From Clostridium cavendishii DSM 21758 (GTDB taxonomy: Bacteria; Bacillota; Clostridia; Clostridiales; Clostridiaceae), in NCBI RefSeq assembly GCF_900141845.1, contig NZ_FQZB01000004.1, positions 227,752-291,751 on the forward strand: a stretch of 64,000 nt of DNA, read 5' to 3'. Below the pieces are notes generated by a model. It searched no databases, had not been told where the DNA came from, and saw only the letters and a program-made list of their open reading frames with translations. The translations under genes were made by a program, and so were the position numbers. Shown here piece after piece: positions 18,720 through 27,650 of this stretch. Position 1 is the first letter of the stretch, and the number at the start of each line of letters is the position of its first letter.

Positions 18720-21287
18720 TTAAAATTTTAAAGTATTCGTAGTATCTTCAAGTCCATTACTTTTTACTTTCTTCATATAGTTTATAAGCTTTACAACTTC
18801 ATACCACATAACTGAAACTACTGATATAGCAGTTGCTATAATTAATTTATATATAGATAAAGGCGCAAGTTTTAAAAACTCACATAATGGTGTATATAAT
18901 ATTACTAACAATCCTATAATTGTTCCTAAACTAACGGCCCACATTACTTTATCCTTTATAAGCCTAATAAAGGACTTAATTGCAAACTCAGAGTTTGAAC
19001 TATTAACTTGAACCAATAGCACATTAGCTAACAATATAATAGCAAGTCCCATTGTTCTTGCAAGAGGTGCATTTTCTGGATACTGACTTAAAAATCCAAG
19101 ATACGTACCAAAAGATGCTCCAAATATAACAAAACCTTGCATTAAACTCTTAAAAAGAGTTTTAGCTGGTAAAATTTTTTCATTTGGATTACGTGGTGAA
19201 CGTTCCATAATATCTTGTTCAGCTGGTTGACGTTCTAATACAATAGAGCATGTAGGATCAATTACAAGTTCAAGTAAAACTACATGCACTGGAAGTAATA
19301 AAATACTTGCAGGACTTATTCCTAATAAAGGAGCAAATAATGAAGCAAATGCAATCGGCATATGAATAGTAAATACATATCCAACAGCTTTTCTAATATT
19401 GTCATAAATCCTTCTACCATCTTTTATGGTATCTATAATGGTAGAAAAATTATCATCTAATAATATTAAATCTGCCGCTTCTCTTGCTACTTCTGAGCCA
19501 CGTTTACCCATGGCTATCCCGATATCTGCATATTTAAGAGCGGGAGCATCATTAACTCCATCTCCAGTCATTGCAACAATTTCTCCATTTTCTTTAAAAG
19601 CCTTAACTATTCTCATTTTGTGCTCTGGAACAACTCTAGAGAAAATACTAACATCTTTAACCCTTTCACGAAGCTCCTCATCAGTCATTGCATTAAGTTC
19701 ATCACCAGTAATAATCTTATCACTATTTGGCATATTGATTTGTTTTGCAATAGAGCTAGCAGTTATTCCGTTATCTCCTGTTATCATAACTACTCTAACT
19801 CCAGCTTTAGTACATATCTTAATATCTTGTTTTACAGATTCTCTCGGAGGGTCTGCAAGCCCAACCATTCCACAAAGTTCTAACTTACAGTCCATAAGAG
19901 TATCTTTTATATCATCTAAATTATCTATAACCATTTGTCCAACAGCTATAACACGAAGTCCTTTACTAGACATCTCCAGAATTTTCTTTTCTGCTAATTT
20001 TCTTTCCTCATCTGTTAAATTACATATTGTTAAAATTCGTTCAGGAGAACCCTTTGCTGCAACTAAAATAGTATCCCCATTCTTCCAAACATTCCCCATC
20101 ATTTTTGTTTCATTAGTAAAAGGATATTCCTTTATAAGTTCTCCACTAAAAAGGTCATCTCTTTTAATTTCTTGTTCTTCACAATAAGATATCATAGCTT
20201 TTTCCATCGGATCATAAGCATCTATTTTACAGCCCATTCCCATTAGCTGTGTTAATTTTTTTGTATCACTTGTAAAACTCCAAGTATCTCTAACAGTCAT
20301 TTGGTTCATTGTTATTGTTCCTGTTTTATCAACACAAAGAACAGAAACAGCACCTAAAGTTTCTACTGATGGTAATTTTCTAACAATAGATTTCTTTTTA
20401 GCAAGTCTCCACGCTCCCATTGATAAAAATACTGTTAAAATAACTGGAAATTCTTCTGGTATCATTGCCATAGCAAGAGTTACACCGGACAGGATACTTT
20501 CTATAAGTCTATCTCCAAAGCTATGGTCTGATATATTAAAATACGTAATAATCCCAACAAAAATAAATAAAATAGCTGCAATTATTGCACACAACTTTAC
20601 AAGCTTTCCTGTTTGCTTTTGAAGTGGTGCTGGATTATCAGGAGCAGATACAACATTTTGTGCTATCTTTCCATATTCAGTTTCTAACCCTATTTTATCT
20701 ACTAATATAGTAGCAGTCCCTTGTGTAACAAGAGTCCCTGCATAGCAATAATCTTTACGCCAATAATCAGTATTTGTACTTTTATTATCTGTAGAAGCCT
20801 TCCATACACCTTCAGCCTCTCCAGTAAGAGAAGACTCATCAACACAAAGTGTACTTTCCTTTAAAACTATACCATCTGCTGGTATTTTAACCCCTTCTGA
20901 AATATACATTATATCACCAGGTACTAAATCTGAACTATTAATTACCTTTTCAGTTCCATCTCTAAGTACTGTGATATGAGGAGCTGATAAATCTTTTAAT
21001 GCATTTAAAGTTTTGTCAGTTTTCCATTCTTGAATTACTTCAATACTAATAATTCCTACAACAAAAATAAGCATTATAGCACCATCTTTAGGTTCCCCTA
21101 GAATAAAGTAAATTACTGCTGCAACTATTAGCAATAAAAACATTGGTTCGCTAATAACATGCAAAATCTTGTGTAGAAAGGTTTCCTTTTTTTCAGAAAC
21201 AAGCTCATTCTTACCAAATTTGTCTTGAAGTTGTTTTGCCCTTTGGGTAGTTAGCCCTTTTTGGTCTTTGAGTTGTTGTTCTGTCAT
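18720..21287 (-). CDS. P-type cation ATPase, predicted Ni2+/Co2+ exporter
   Basis: Protein of 855 residues of the P2 (Ca2+-ATPase-like) type: actuator TGEA at 155-158, phosphorylation motif D320-KTGT, hinge TGDGVNDAPALK, and about ten membrane segments. Transmembrane helix 4 has PEEFP (277-281) where Ca2+ pumps have PEGLP, and helix 6 has ELVIDPTCS, so calcium is not a safe prediction. The leader carries a NiCo riboswitch that turns on expression with Ni2+ or Co2+, so efflux of those metals is the best guess. ATG at 21287 is chosen because GGAGG lies 8 bases upstream; the longer frame begins with a GTG inside that site. A methyltransferase and ATC-hydrolase-like gene follow closely. Confidence 0.85.
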   Translation of the reverse strand: MTEQQLKDQKGLTTQRAKQLQDKFGKNELVSEKKETFLHKILHVISEPMFLLLIVAAVIYFILGEPKDGAIMLIFVVGIISIEVIQEWKTDKTLNALKDLSAPHITVLRDGTEKVINSSDLVPGDIMYISEGVKIPADGIVLKESTLCVDESSLTGEAEGVWKASTDNKSTNTDYWRKDYCYAGTLVTQGTATILVDKIGLETEYGKIAQNVVSAPDNPAPLQKQTGKLVKLCAIIAAILFIFVGIITYFNISDHSFGDRLIESILSGVTLAMAMIPEEFPVILTVFLSMGAWRLAKKKSIVRKLPSVETLGAVSVLCVDKTGTITMNQMTVRDTWSFTSDTKKLTQLMGMGCKIDAYDPMEKAMISYCEEQEIKRDDLFSGELIKEYPFTNETKMMGNVWKNGDTILVAAKGSPERILTICNLTDEERKLAEKKILEMSSKGLRVIAVGQMVIDNLDDIKDTLMDCKLELCGMVGLADPPRESVKQDIKICTKAGVRVVMITGDNGITASSIAKQINMPNSDKIITGDELNAMTDEELRERVKDVSIFSRVVPEHKMRIVKAFKENGEIVAMTGDGVNDAPALKYADIGIAMGKRGSEVAREAADLILLDDNFSTIIDTIKDGRRIYDNIRKAVGYVFTIHMPIAFASLFAPLLGISPASILLLPVHVVLLELVIDPTCSIVLERQPAEQDIMERSPRNPNEKILPAKTLFKSLMQGFVIFGASFGTYLGFLSQYPENAPLARTMGLAIILLANVLLVQVNSSNSEFAIKSFIRLIKDKVMWAVSLGTIIGLLVILYTPLCEFLKLAPLSIYKLIIATAISVVSVMWYEVVKLINYMKKVKSNGLEDTTNTLKF

Positions 21288-21377
21288 AATAGTTACCTCC
21301 ACTTTTGCTTATTTAAAGCATATTTTAAGATAGCTCTATGGCATTGCAATCTTCAGAAATGTTCTATAGGTAGGTAT

Positions 21378-21414
21378 AAAAAAAGACCTGTAGAACATTT
21401 ACTGTCCCACAGGT
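21378..21414 (-). terminator. Intrinsic terminator that overlaps the NiCo riboswitch
   Basis: Minus strand: ACCTGT...ACAGGT hairpin followed by seven T. The left arm uses riboswitch bases (CCTGTGGGACAGT), so metal-bound aptamer and terminator are mutually exclusive; the switch should be ON with ligand. Confidence 0.85.
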
Positions 21415-21484
21415 GTATAATCATCCTGCTGCCAATTAAGGCCCGGCCCCACGAACTTTTTTACAAGTTCATCGCCTGCTCAGT
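21401..21484 (-). promoter_or_regulatory. NiCo (czcD) riboswitch aptamer
   Basis: Minus-strand RNA with all the hallmark blocks of the Ni2+/Co2+ four-way-junction riboswitch in order: ACUGAGCAGGC, then a hairpin, GCCGGGC, GGCAGCAG, and GUGGGACAGU closing P1. The order and spacing match the published Erysipelotrichaceae sequence as I remember it. It lies between a consensus promoter and the P-type ATPase gene, 115 bases before the start codon. Confidence 0.92.
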
Positions 21485-21526
21485 TTGTACTGTAGATTTA
21501 TATGCAGTGCAAATAGCTTTAATAAA

Positions 21527-21555
21527 ATTTTACCACTAATATTACAAGCTGTCAA
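21527..21555 (-). promoter_or_regulatory. Promoter of the NiCo riboswitch / P-type ATPase transcript
   Basis: Perfect -35 TTGACA (21555-21550), 17-base spacer, -10 TAAAAT (21532-21527) on the minus strand. Transcription should start near 21520, about 35 bases before the aptamer. Confidence 0.85.
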
Positions 21556-21659
21556 TCAATTGATTCTCAATTAATAATATTTCATGCATAAATTTTTATT
21601 AATTCTAACCATTATAAAATAATAAGCCAATGTAAAATTAAATAGATTGTATTTAAAAG

Positions 21660-22460
21660 TTATAAAAATTGACCATATATCTTTATATATAATTTTTTTA
21701 ATAATGTTACTAATAGCATATATGCTAATATAGTAACTACTAACCATAAAAAGTATACTACTGGCATAGGTGACATACCCATTAACTTTCCAAAAGCAGT
21801 ATAAGGAATATTTGTTACTATTGCAATTGCTATTGTTGTAATAGCCAATACTGGGAAAGATGCTCTACTTTGAACAAATGGAATCTTTGGAGTTCTTATC
21901 ATATGAATAATTTCTCTATTTATTCTAATTTGCCATCCTATCCCGTCTTTAATATATTTTCTTACAAAATCATTAAAATTCTTAGCATATTCCTCAAATA
22001 CTGTAGTTCTCTCATTAAATACAACAACCGGGCATTCACCATTACACATTCTGCTTGTATCAAAGAAATAAATAATATCATCATTCCCAGAGCCTATAGC
22101 TATACAAACAAACTCATTCTTTAAATTATATTTTTTTCTATACATTAAAGTTGAGTCAAGTAATCTTGACTCAACAGGTTGCTTCCATTTATAGATTCCA
22201 TAAATCCAAATTTTTCCCCAACCACCATCTCCATAAATTTTCAAATATTTTATATAACTTTTTGGTAATTCATTAATTCCTAATTCTTTAATTATATTAT
22301 AAATCATTTCATCTGTAATAATTGTTTCTATATTCCCTTCTTCATCAGCAATATAGGAATATTGATTCATATTTTCTTTTGTAATATCTTGCTCTTTTAA
22401 AATTGCAAGTTGTTCTGCATTTAATTCATCAAAATATTCGTTGTAAAAATTTGCTTTCAT
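21660..22460 (-). CDS. SMI1/KNR4 (SUKH) family protein with membrane tail
   Basis: Protein of 266 residues. Residues about 45-170 look like a SUKH domain: LPKSYIKYLKIYGDGGWG, then a predicted alpha/beta core ending in NDIIYFFDTSR and a later VVFNERTTVFEEYAKNFNDFV segment. Two hydrophobic helices (about 200-220 and 230-252) follow. SUKH proteins are frequent immunity proteins against polymorphic toxins, but no toxin gene lies next to it. The membrane tail suggests action at the inner face of the membrane. Start supported by AAGGAGT. Confidence 0.7.
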   Translation of the reverse strand: MKANFYNEYFDELNAEQLAILKEQDITKENMNQYSYIADEEGNIETIITDEMIYNIIKELGINELPKSYIKYLKIYGDGGWGKIWIYGIYKWKQPVESRLLDSTLMYRKKYNLKNEFVCIAIGSGNDDIIYFFDTSRMCNGECPVVVFNERTTVFEEYAKNFNDFVRKYIKDGIGWQIRINREIIHMIRTPKIPFVQSRASFPVLAITTIAIAIVTNIPYTAFGKLMGMSPMPVVYFLWLVVTILAYMLLVTLLKKLYIKIYGQFL

Positions 22461-22717
22461 TTTTTACTCCTTATTTAATAAATATATTAAAAAACCCTAC
22501 ATAACTACTTTCTAGTACTACAAAACTCATACTTACCATTTTCCATCCTAATATTTTTACACTTACTTGATAAAAGAATCTTTTACAACTTAAATAATTT
22601 TAATAAAAGGCTTGTCTTATACTCATATTATGTACTCTTTAACCATAGTGCGATATAAATCATATTCCTTGCTATCAGATTCAAATATTATATAAAGACT
22701 TACAATCATATAGAGAA

Positions 22718-23197
22718 CTATTTACTTTTTTCACAAAAAGTCTTATATCTTCTATCTAATACGTATTCAAACTTTTTAAAATCATCCCAATTAAAATTAA
22801 ATTCACACGGAACATCATACAGTTCATTAAAAACAAAATCCACATAATCCTTCATAAACTCTTTACTAGCATAATAATATTCTGTAAATGCTAATCCTTT
22901 GTCACTAAAGTCATCACTCCATAGCTTACCATCGCAACATGTTAGAAAAAAATCCACTCCCGTCATTTCTTTTCTTCTTACCTTTTCAAGCTTTTCTGAA
23001 TCATACTCCTTATGAATGTCTCCCTCCAGTTTATTATTAATAATCCATACAATGTAAAATGCAATATGAACACAAGATCTTTCAATAATTATTTGGTTTT
23101 GTTCATCATTAATATCTTTAGGTTGTATTTTATTACTAGAGCAGTAAGCCTCCATTGCCTTGTCATAATAATTATCATAACTATCAAAAACAGCCAT
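22718..23197 (-). CDS. Immunity-like protein (DUF7832-type)
   Basis: Soluble acidic protein of 159 residues beginning MAVFDSYDNYYDKAMEAYC and rich in aromatic residues, with HIAFYIVWIINNKLEGD and YYASKEFMKDYVDFVF segments. This pattern fits the DUF7832 family found among orphan immunity genes of contact-dependent or polymorphic toxin systems; the family call is from memory. It lies 257 bases before the SUKH protein gene on the same strand, and that gap holds no toxin gene. Ribosome site AAAGGATG. Confidence 0.55.
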   Translation of the reverse strand: MAVFDSYDNYYDKAMEAYCSSNKIQPKDINDEQNQIIIERSCVHIAFYIVWIINNKLEGDIHKEYDSEKLEKVRRKEMTGVDFFLTCCDGKLWSDDFSDKGLAFTEYYYASKEFMKDYVDFVFNELYDVPCEFNFNWDDFKKFEYVLDRRYKTFCEKSK

Positions 23198-23630
23198 TAT
23201 TTAATTCATCCTTTCAAATTAGAATTTATTCTTTCAACAACATCTCTTGAACAAAATTATAACATATTATGTAAATCACTTGCTACTTCTGATACGCTAT
23301 TTCAAAATATAGAACAACCTTAATTAAGTTATATCAACACCCAACACTATAAGTCTTATTTACTTATGATACAATTCACCACACCATAAGTAAAAAGTTT
23401 AGGTTACACCACATACAATATAATTAATATTATTTCAAATTCAAGTTTTCATTATATTTTTTAATAAAAAATAAGATAGACTTATTTAAAGTCTATCTTA
23501 TCTATTACAAATTATTATTTAATTCAAAATCTAATATATTTATAGTAATTACTTTTTGTAAAGCTTCCTTAAGTTCTATATGAGTTTATATATACAAAAT
23601 TTATAGAATTAAATTTTAAAGAATACAATT
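23198..23630. other. Intergenic region with a terminator
   Basis: Holds the terminator of the thioredoxin operon (23466-23501). A minus-strand TATGTTATAAT extended -10 near 23259-23272 may drive the immunity-like gene. Otherwise AT-rich without coding potential. Confidence 0.5.
23464..23501 (-). terminator. Terminator of the rhodanese-thioredoxin-C_GCAxxG operon
   Basis: Perfect 13-bp stem ATAAGATAGACTT with a 5-base loop, followed on the minus strand by six T. Confidence 0.88.
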
Positions 23631-23999
23631 TTATTTGTGTTTATCTAATATACTATTTAAAGTTTCATAGGTGTAATCTATAATTTCTGAACAAGTTACC
23701 CCATTCTTTTTTAAATCTTTACATATCTCACTACCATACTTTTCTCTAACTGATTGCATTAATTCTTTTGTGTATTGTCTAGCTTCATTTAAATCTGTTT
23801 TATTTTCTCTACCTTTTAATGCTCCTATAACAACTGTTGCAGCTCCTACTGAACCACAAACACTTCCAACTGTAAAGCCAGTACCCATTCCACTTCCAAG
23901 ACTTACTCTAATATTTGTTTTATGCTCATCATTATATGCTTTTATTACAGCCTCTCCACACGTAAAACCTTGTTTATGATATTCTGATGCCTTTGTCAT
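23631..23999 (-). CDS. C_GCAxxG_C_C family redox-type protein
   Basis: Protein of 122 residues of the C_GCAxxG_C_C family: TCGEAVIKAY at the start, GMGTGFTVGSVCGSVGAATVVIGALKG in the middle, and C-terminal Cys in SEICKDL and GVTCSEII. Such proteins are probably small redox or metal-binding proteins in anaerobes. It is the last gene of a three-gene operon (rhodanese, thioredoxin, this) with 15 bases after the thioredoxin stop. The context points to sulfane-sulfur or persulfide handling. Ribosome site GGGAGGAG. Confidence 0.8.
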   Translation of the reverse strand: MTKASEYHKQGFTCGEAVIKAYNDEHKTNIRVSLGSGMGTGFTVGSVCGSVGAATVVIGALKGRENKTDLNEARQYTKELMQSVREKYGSEICKDLKKNGVTCSEIIDYTYETLNSILDKHK

Positions 24000-24014
24000 A
24001 TCTAAAACTCCTCC

Positions 24015-24335
24015 CTAATTTGCATAATACTCTAATTTTGTTTTTAAAGTATCTTTTGATTGAAACCCAACTATTTGTTCAACAGGTTTGCCGTTTTTAA
24101 ATATTATCATTGTAGGTACACTCATTATTGAATATTTATCCGCTAGTTCACCGCTTTTGTCTATATCTACTTTATATATTTTTGCTTTATTTTCTACTTC
24201 AGTTGTTAATTCATTTAAAATTGGAGCTATCATCTTACATGGTCCACACCACTCTGCAAAAAAGTCTACAAGTACAACTCCTTCTTTATTTAAAATCTGA
24301 TTTTGAAACTCCACAGAATTTATTATCTTTGCCAC
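24015..24335 (-). CDS. trxA: Thioredoxin
   Basis: Protein of 106 residues with the classic fold and active site WCGPCK near 28-33, plus cis-Pro in MSVPTMIIF. It reduces disulfides; in this operon it probably resolves persulfides formed by the rhodanese. GTG at 24335 is taken as start: GGAGG sits 9 bases upstream, and the longer frame begins with a GTG inside that site. The symbol is generic; clostridia have several thioredoxins and this is likely a specialised one. Confidence 0.88.
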   Translation of the reverse strand: MAKIINSVEFQNQILNKEGVVLVDFFAEWCGPCKMIAPILNELTTEVENKAKIYKVDIDKSGELADKYSIMSVPTMIIFKNGKPVEQIVGFQSKDTLKTKLEYYAN

Positions 24336-24381
24336 AATTAAAACCTCCACAATTTAAATATTTATTCCTTTTTTTTATACT

Positions 24382-24702
24382 TTATCTTTTTAATTGTCCT
24401 CTATATCCAGAAGTTCCACCTAAAACATTAACTACATTAAATCCTTTTTTCTTTAAGATTTTAGTAGTTCTAGAACTTCTTCCACCTGATTGACAGATTA
24501 TATGATATTCCTTAGATTTATCTAAGAATTTATCACTTTCATTTATAATTTTCTCCATAGGAATATTTTTAGCAGTTCTTAAGTGTCCACTTTTATATTC
24601 ATAGGTTTCTCTGATATCTATTAAATTTATCCTTCCTAATAAAGAATCTAACTCATCAATATCAACTGACTTTACTTTATTTTTACTAAAAAACGAAAAC
24701 AT
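24382..24702 (-). CDS. Rhodanese-like sulfurtransferase
   Basis: Single-domain rhodanese of 106 residues with LIDIRETYEYKSGHL early, active-site loop CQSGGRSS (persulfide-carrying Cys), and a final GGTSGYRG. It transfers sulfane sulfur to thiol acceptors. First gene of the operon, with thioredoxin 46 bases downstream. Ribosome site AGGAGGAG. A CsoR/CstR-type operator in the promoter supports a role in sulfide or persulfide stress. Confidence 0.88.
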   Translation of the reverse strand: MFSFFSKNKVKSVDIDELDSLLGRINLIDIRETYEYKSGHLRTAKNIPMEKIINESDKFLDKSKEYHIICQSGGRSSRTTKILKKKGFNVVNVLGGTSGYRGQLKR

Positions 24703-24810
24703 ACTACTCCTCCTAACTATTATTTGAGTTTTTATTTTTAAAAATTCTTTTATATTAATATAGATATTTTTTTCATATTTTTAACATATAGCTATTACAC
24801 CTTTCAAATG

Positions 24811-24825
24811 TACCCCATTGGGGTA
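24811..24825 (-). promoter_or_regulatory. CsoR/CstR-like operator (TACCCCATTGGGGTA)
   Basis: Near-perfect palindrome, TACCCC-N3-GGGGTA, 10 bases past the -10 of the rhodanese operon. CsoR-family repressors (copper CsoR, persulfide CstR) bind G/C-rich palindromes of this sort. With rhodanese and thioredoxin downstream, CstR is the more likely regulator; no CsoR-family gene lies in the window. Confidence 0.7.
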
Positions 24826-24834
24826 TCTAAAATT

Positions 24835-24864
24835 ATTATAATACTATATTTTTTTATGAGTCAA
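24835..24864 (-). promoter_or_regulatory. Promoter of the rhodanese operon
   Basis: -35 TTGACT (24864-24859), 18-base spacer, -10 TATAAT (24840-24835). The expected start lies near 24828, so the adjacent palindrome would block transcription directly. Confidence 0.8.
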
Positions 24865-24874
24865 TTTGATTAAA

Positions 24875-24888
24875 CACCAAATTTGGTG
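24875..24888. promoter_or_regulatory. 14-bp perfect palindrome CACCAAATTTGGTG upstream of the -35
   Basis: Perfect dyad 11 bases upstream of the rhodanese -35 box, the place for an activator site. I do not recognise the binding protein. Confidence 0.4.
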
Positions 24889-25454
24889 AAAATATTAAGT
24901 CTTCTTCAGCTTAATCATTATATCGTAATATTACAATATAATGATTGAAATAAAATAATTTTAATTTATAATGAAAATTTCTATTTAATGCTTTAATTAA
25001 AAAATGATTTTCTGGAAAATTATCCAAACACCCTTTAACATTAGATTCTATAATTCTCTTAAAAAGAACCTTATCCTAATTTGTAAGACTATTTTTTATT
25101 TCTATCATCTATATCTCCTATTATTTTTCATATTATAGGTTAAAATATACTGCTATATCTTTAAATCCAAATGCATTTAGATAAAAATAAATTTATAGTT
25201 GATAAGATTTTAATCATTTTTAACTAACAAATTATTATCTACCTTTTAGTAAATTATATCATATTTACTAATATCACACTATTAGTTCATGATTTTAAAA
25301 TTATATAGCGTCTTAAAAAAGTTATATATACTCTATGAAGCATTAACCTTAACTGATAAAATATTATTAAAGTTACTTCTTTATATCAATTACACTAAAA
25401 AACTCTTTCTTATACTACTAAAATTAGCTAAGAAAGAGTTTTCATTATTTCTTA
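24889..25454. other. Intergenic region with an 11-bp inverted repeat
   Basis: AT-rich gap between the rhodanese operon promoter and topB. It holds an inverted repeat at 24913-24946 (AATCATTATAT arms around an inner TAATATTA palindrome), of unknown role, and the topB terminator. A short plus-strand open frame near 25289 has no ribosome site and overlaps the terminator. Confidence 0.5.
25397..25442 (-). terminator. Terminator of topB
   Basis: Perfect 14-bp stem AAAACTCTTTCTTA followed on the minus strand by a T run. Confidence 0.88.
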
Positions 25455-27650
25455 TTATTTATCTTTATTAAACATAGCCATTAAATCTCCAAAAGGATTA
25501 TTTATAGGCTCATCAGCTTCTTTTTTCATTTTCTTCATATAGTTTTGAACATCTCTTTTATTTAATTTATCATTTTTACTATCAAATCTCTTATTAAATT
25601 GAGATGCTTTTTCTCTAAAGTTACAGTTTGTATTTGGACAAACATAGATTTGACCCTCTCCCTGTCCCCTAAGTTCTAGTCTCTTCTTACATTCTGGACA
25701 TCTTGCATTTGTGAACTTACTTACATTTTCTCTATGTCCACAAGCTCTATCTTGGCACACGTTCATTACTCCATGCTTACCTTTAACTTCTAGCATGTAC
25801 TTGCCACACTTTGGACATTTCTTACCTGTTAAGTTATCGTGCTTGAATTTATCTGTACTTCCCTTAACTTCTTTAACTAGCTCTGCTGCATATTTTCTCA
25901 TTTCTTCTGTGAATTCTCTTGGATCTCTCTTACCTTTGCTTATAAGATCTAGTTCTAGTTCCCATTTAGCAGTCATTAAAGGTGATTTTAATTCCTCTGG
26001 AACTAACTCTATAAGTTGTTTTCCTTTTCCTGTTGGAATTATTTCTTTTCCGTTTTTCTCTATATAGAACATATTAAATAACTTTTCTATTATATCAGCT
26101 CTAGTTGCAACTGTTCCTATACCACCTGTTTCCCCTAATGTTTTAGCAGAAACTTTATCTACAGATACATATTTATGTGGTTTTTCCATAGCTGAAAGTA
26201 ATGTACCTTCATTAAATCTTGCAGGTGCTTTAGTTTGTAGTTTTTTGCTATCTACTGAAGATACAGTTAAACTATCACCTTTTTTAACTACAGGTAACTC
26301 TTGGCTATCATTTTCTTCTTCATCATCTAAATCTGTAGCTTTATCATATACTTTTTTCCATCCCTTAGATTTTACTACATTACCTTTAGCTATAAATGTT
26401 TCTCCATTTATGTCTGCTGTTATAGTAGTTTGTAGATATTCATAAGGTGGTAGCATAACAGATAAGAATCTCTTAACTACTAAGTCATAAATATGTCTTT
26501 CTTCACTACTTAAAAGAGCTATATTTCCTCTTTCTTCAGTTGGTATAATAGCATGGTGATCACTTACCTTACTATTATCTACAAACCCTTTATGAGCATT
26601 TATCTTTCCATTTAAGATTTCAGTAGCTAAAGCTCTATAGCTTCCTACTGCAATTGCTTTTAATCTGTCTGGAAGTGTAGCTACTATATCACTTGAAATA
26701 TATCTTGAATCCGTTCTAGGATAAGTTAATACCTTATAGTTTTCATATAATCTTTGCATTATAGAAAGAGTTTGTTTTGCTGAATATCCATAAATTCTAT
26801 TAGCATCTCTTTGTAATTCTGTTAAATCATAAAGAGCTGGTGCAAATTGCTTTTTAGAAGTTTCATTAACATCTACAACTTTTGCTGCTTTACCTTTAGT
26901 ATTTGAAAGTATTTTATTTACCCTATCTAAATCAAAAAGACTATTGTTATTATTGTTTTTATCTCTCCATGAAAGTGTAAAACCTTTTGTCTTTGCATTT
27001 ATAACATAATAATCTTTTGGCTTAAAGTTTCTTATTTCTTCTTCGCGATTAACTATCATGGCAAGAGTTGCTGATTGAACTCTTCCTGCTGTAAGCTGAG
27101 CATTATGCTTACAAGTTAATGCTCTTGTAATATTTAATCCTACAACCCAGTCTGCTTCTGATCTACAAGAAGCCGCTTTATAAAGATTATCATACTGTGC
27201 TGCTGGTTTTAGATTTCTAAATCCATCTAATATAGCTTTATCTGTTTGAGAAGATATCCAAAGTCTCTTTAAAGGCTTATGAACTCTAGCTTTTTCTAAT
27301 ATCCATCTAGCAACTAGCTCCCCTTCACGACCCGCATCTGTAGCTATAACTATATCAGTTACATCTTTTCTATTTAATTGTTCCTTAACTGCACTAAACT
27401 GCTTTCCGCTTTGTTTTATAACTACAAGCTTTAGTGGTTTTGGAAGCATTGGTAAATCCTCCATTTTCCACGATTTATATCTATCATCATAAGTTTCTGG
27501 ATCTGCTAACGTAACTAAATGTCCTAATGCCCATGTTACTATATATTTTTCACCTTCTATATATCCATTTCCCTTTTTATTGCATTTCAAAACTCTAGCT
27601 AATTCTCTGCCCACAGAAGGCTTTTCTGCTAGTACAACTGTTTTCCCCAT
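25455..27650 (-). CDS. topB: DNA topoisomerase III
   Basis: Type IA topoisomerase of 731 residues. TOPRIM domain at 1-140 with DAGREGE (105-111); active-site Tyr310 in VLTYPRTDSRY; HKGF and HHAIIPT motifs later in the core; and two C-terminal zinc ribbons with CPKC/CQDRAC and CPEC/CPNTNC Cys sets. The protein relaxes negative supercoils and decatenates single-stranded junctions, often together with RecQ-type helicases; a recQ gene lies 13 kb away. Start supported by AAAGGAGTG. Single-gene unit. Confidence 0.95.
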   Translation of the reverse strand: MGKTVVLAEKPSVGRELARVLKCNKKGNGYIEGEKYIVTWALGHLVTLADPETYDDRYKSWKMEDLPMLPKPLKLVVIKQSGKQFSAVKEQLNRKDVTDIVIATDAGREGELVARWILEKARVHKPLKRLWISSQTDKAILDGFRNLKPAAQYDNLYKAASCRSEADWVVGLNITRALTCKHNAQLTAGRVQSATLAMIVNREEEIRNFKPKDYYVINAKTKGFTLSWRDKNNNNNSLFDLDRVNKILSNTKGKAAKVVDVNETSKKQFAPALYDLTELQRDANRIYGYSAKQTLSIMQRLYENYKVLTYPRTDSRYISSDIVATLPDRLKAIAVGSYRALATEILNGKINAHKGFVDNSKVSDHHAIIPTEERGNIALLSSEERHIYDLVVKRFLSVMLPPYEYLQTTITADINGETFIAKGNVVKSKGWKKVYDKATDLDDEEENDSQELPVVKKGDSLTVSSVDSKKLQTKAPARFNEGTLLSAMEKPHKYVSVDKVSAKTLGETGGIGTVATRADIIEKLFNMFYIEKNGKEIIPTGKGKQLIELVPEELKSPLMTAKWELELDLISKGKRDPREFTEEMRKYAAELVKEVKGSTDKFKHDNLTGKKCPKCGKYMLEVKGKHGVMNVCQDRACGHRENVSKFTNARCPECKKRLELRGQGEGQIYVCPNTNCNFREKASQFNKRFDSKNDKLNKRDVQNYMKKMKKEADEPINNPFGDLMAMFNKDK

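Noticed and set aside
19426..20187. Long open frame of about 250 codons on the plus strand inside the P-type ATPase gene
   Set aside because: It is the mirror of a strongly conserved coding frame; no ribosome site and low-complexity Ser/Ile/Leu composition.
25289..25471. Plus-strand 60-codon frame between the rhodanese operon and topB
   Set aside because: No ribosome site, composition of AT-rich noise, and it overlaps a perfect terminator stem.
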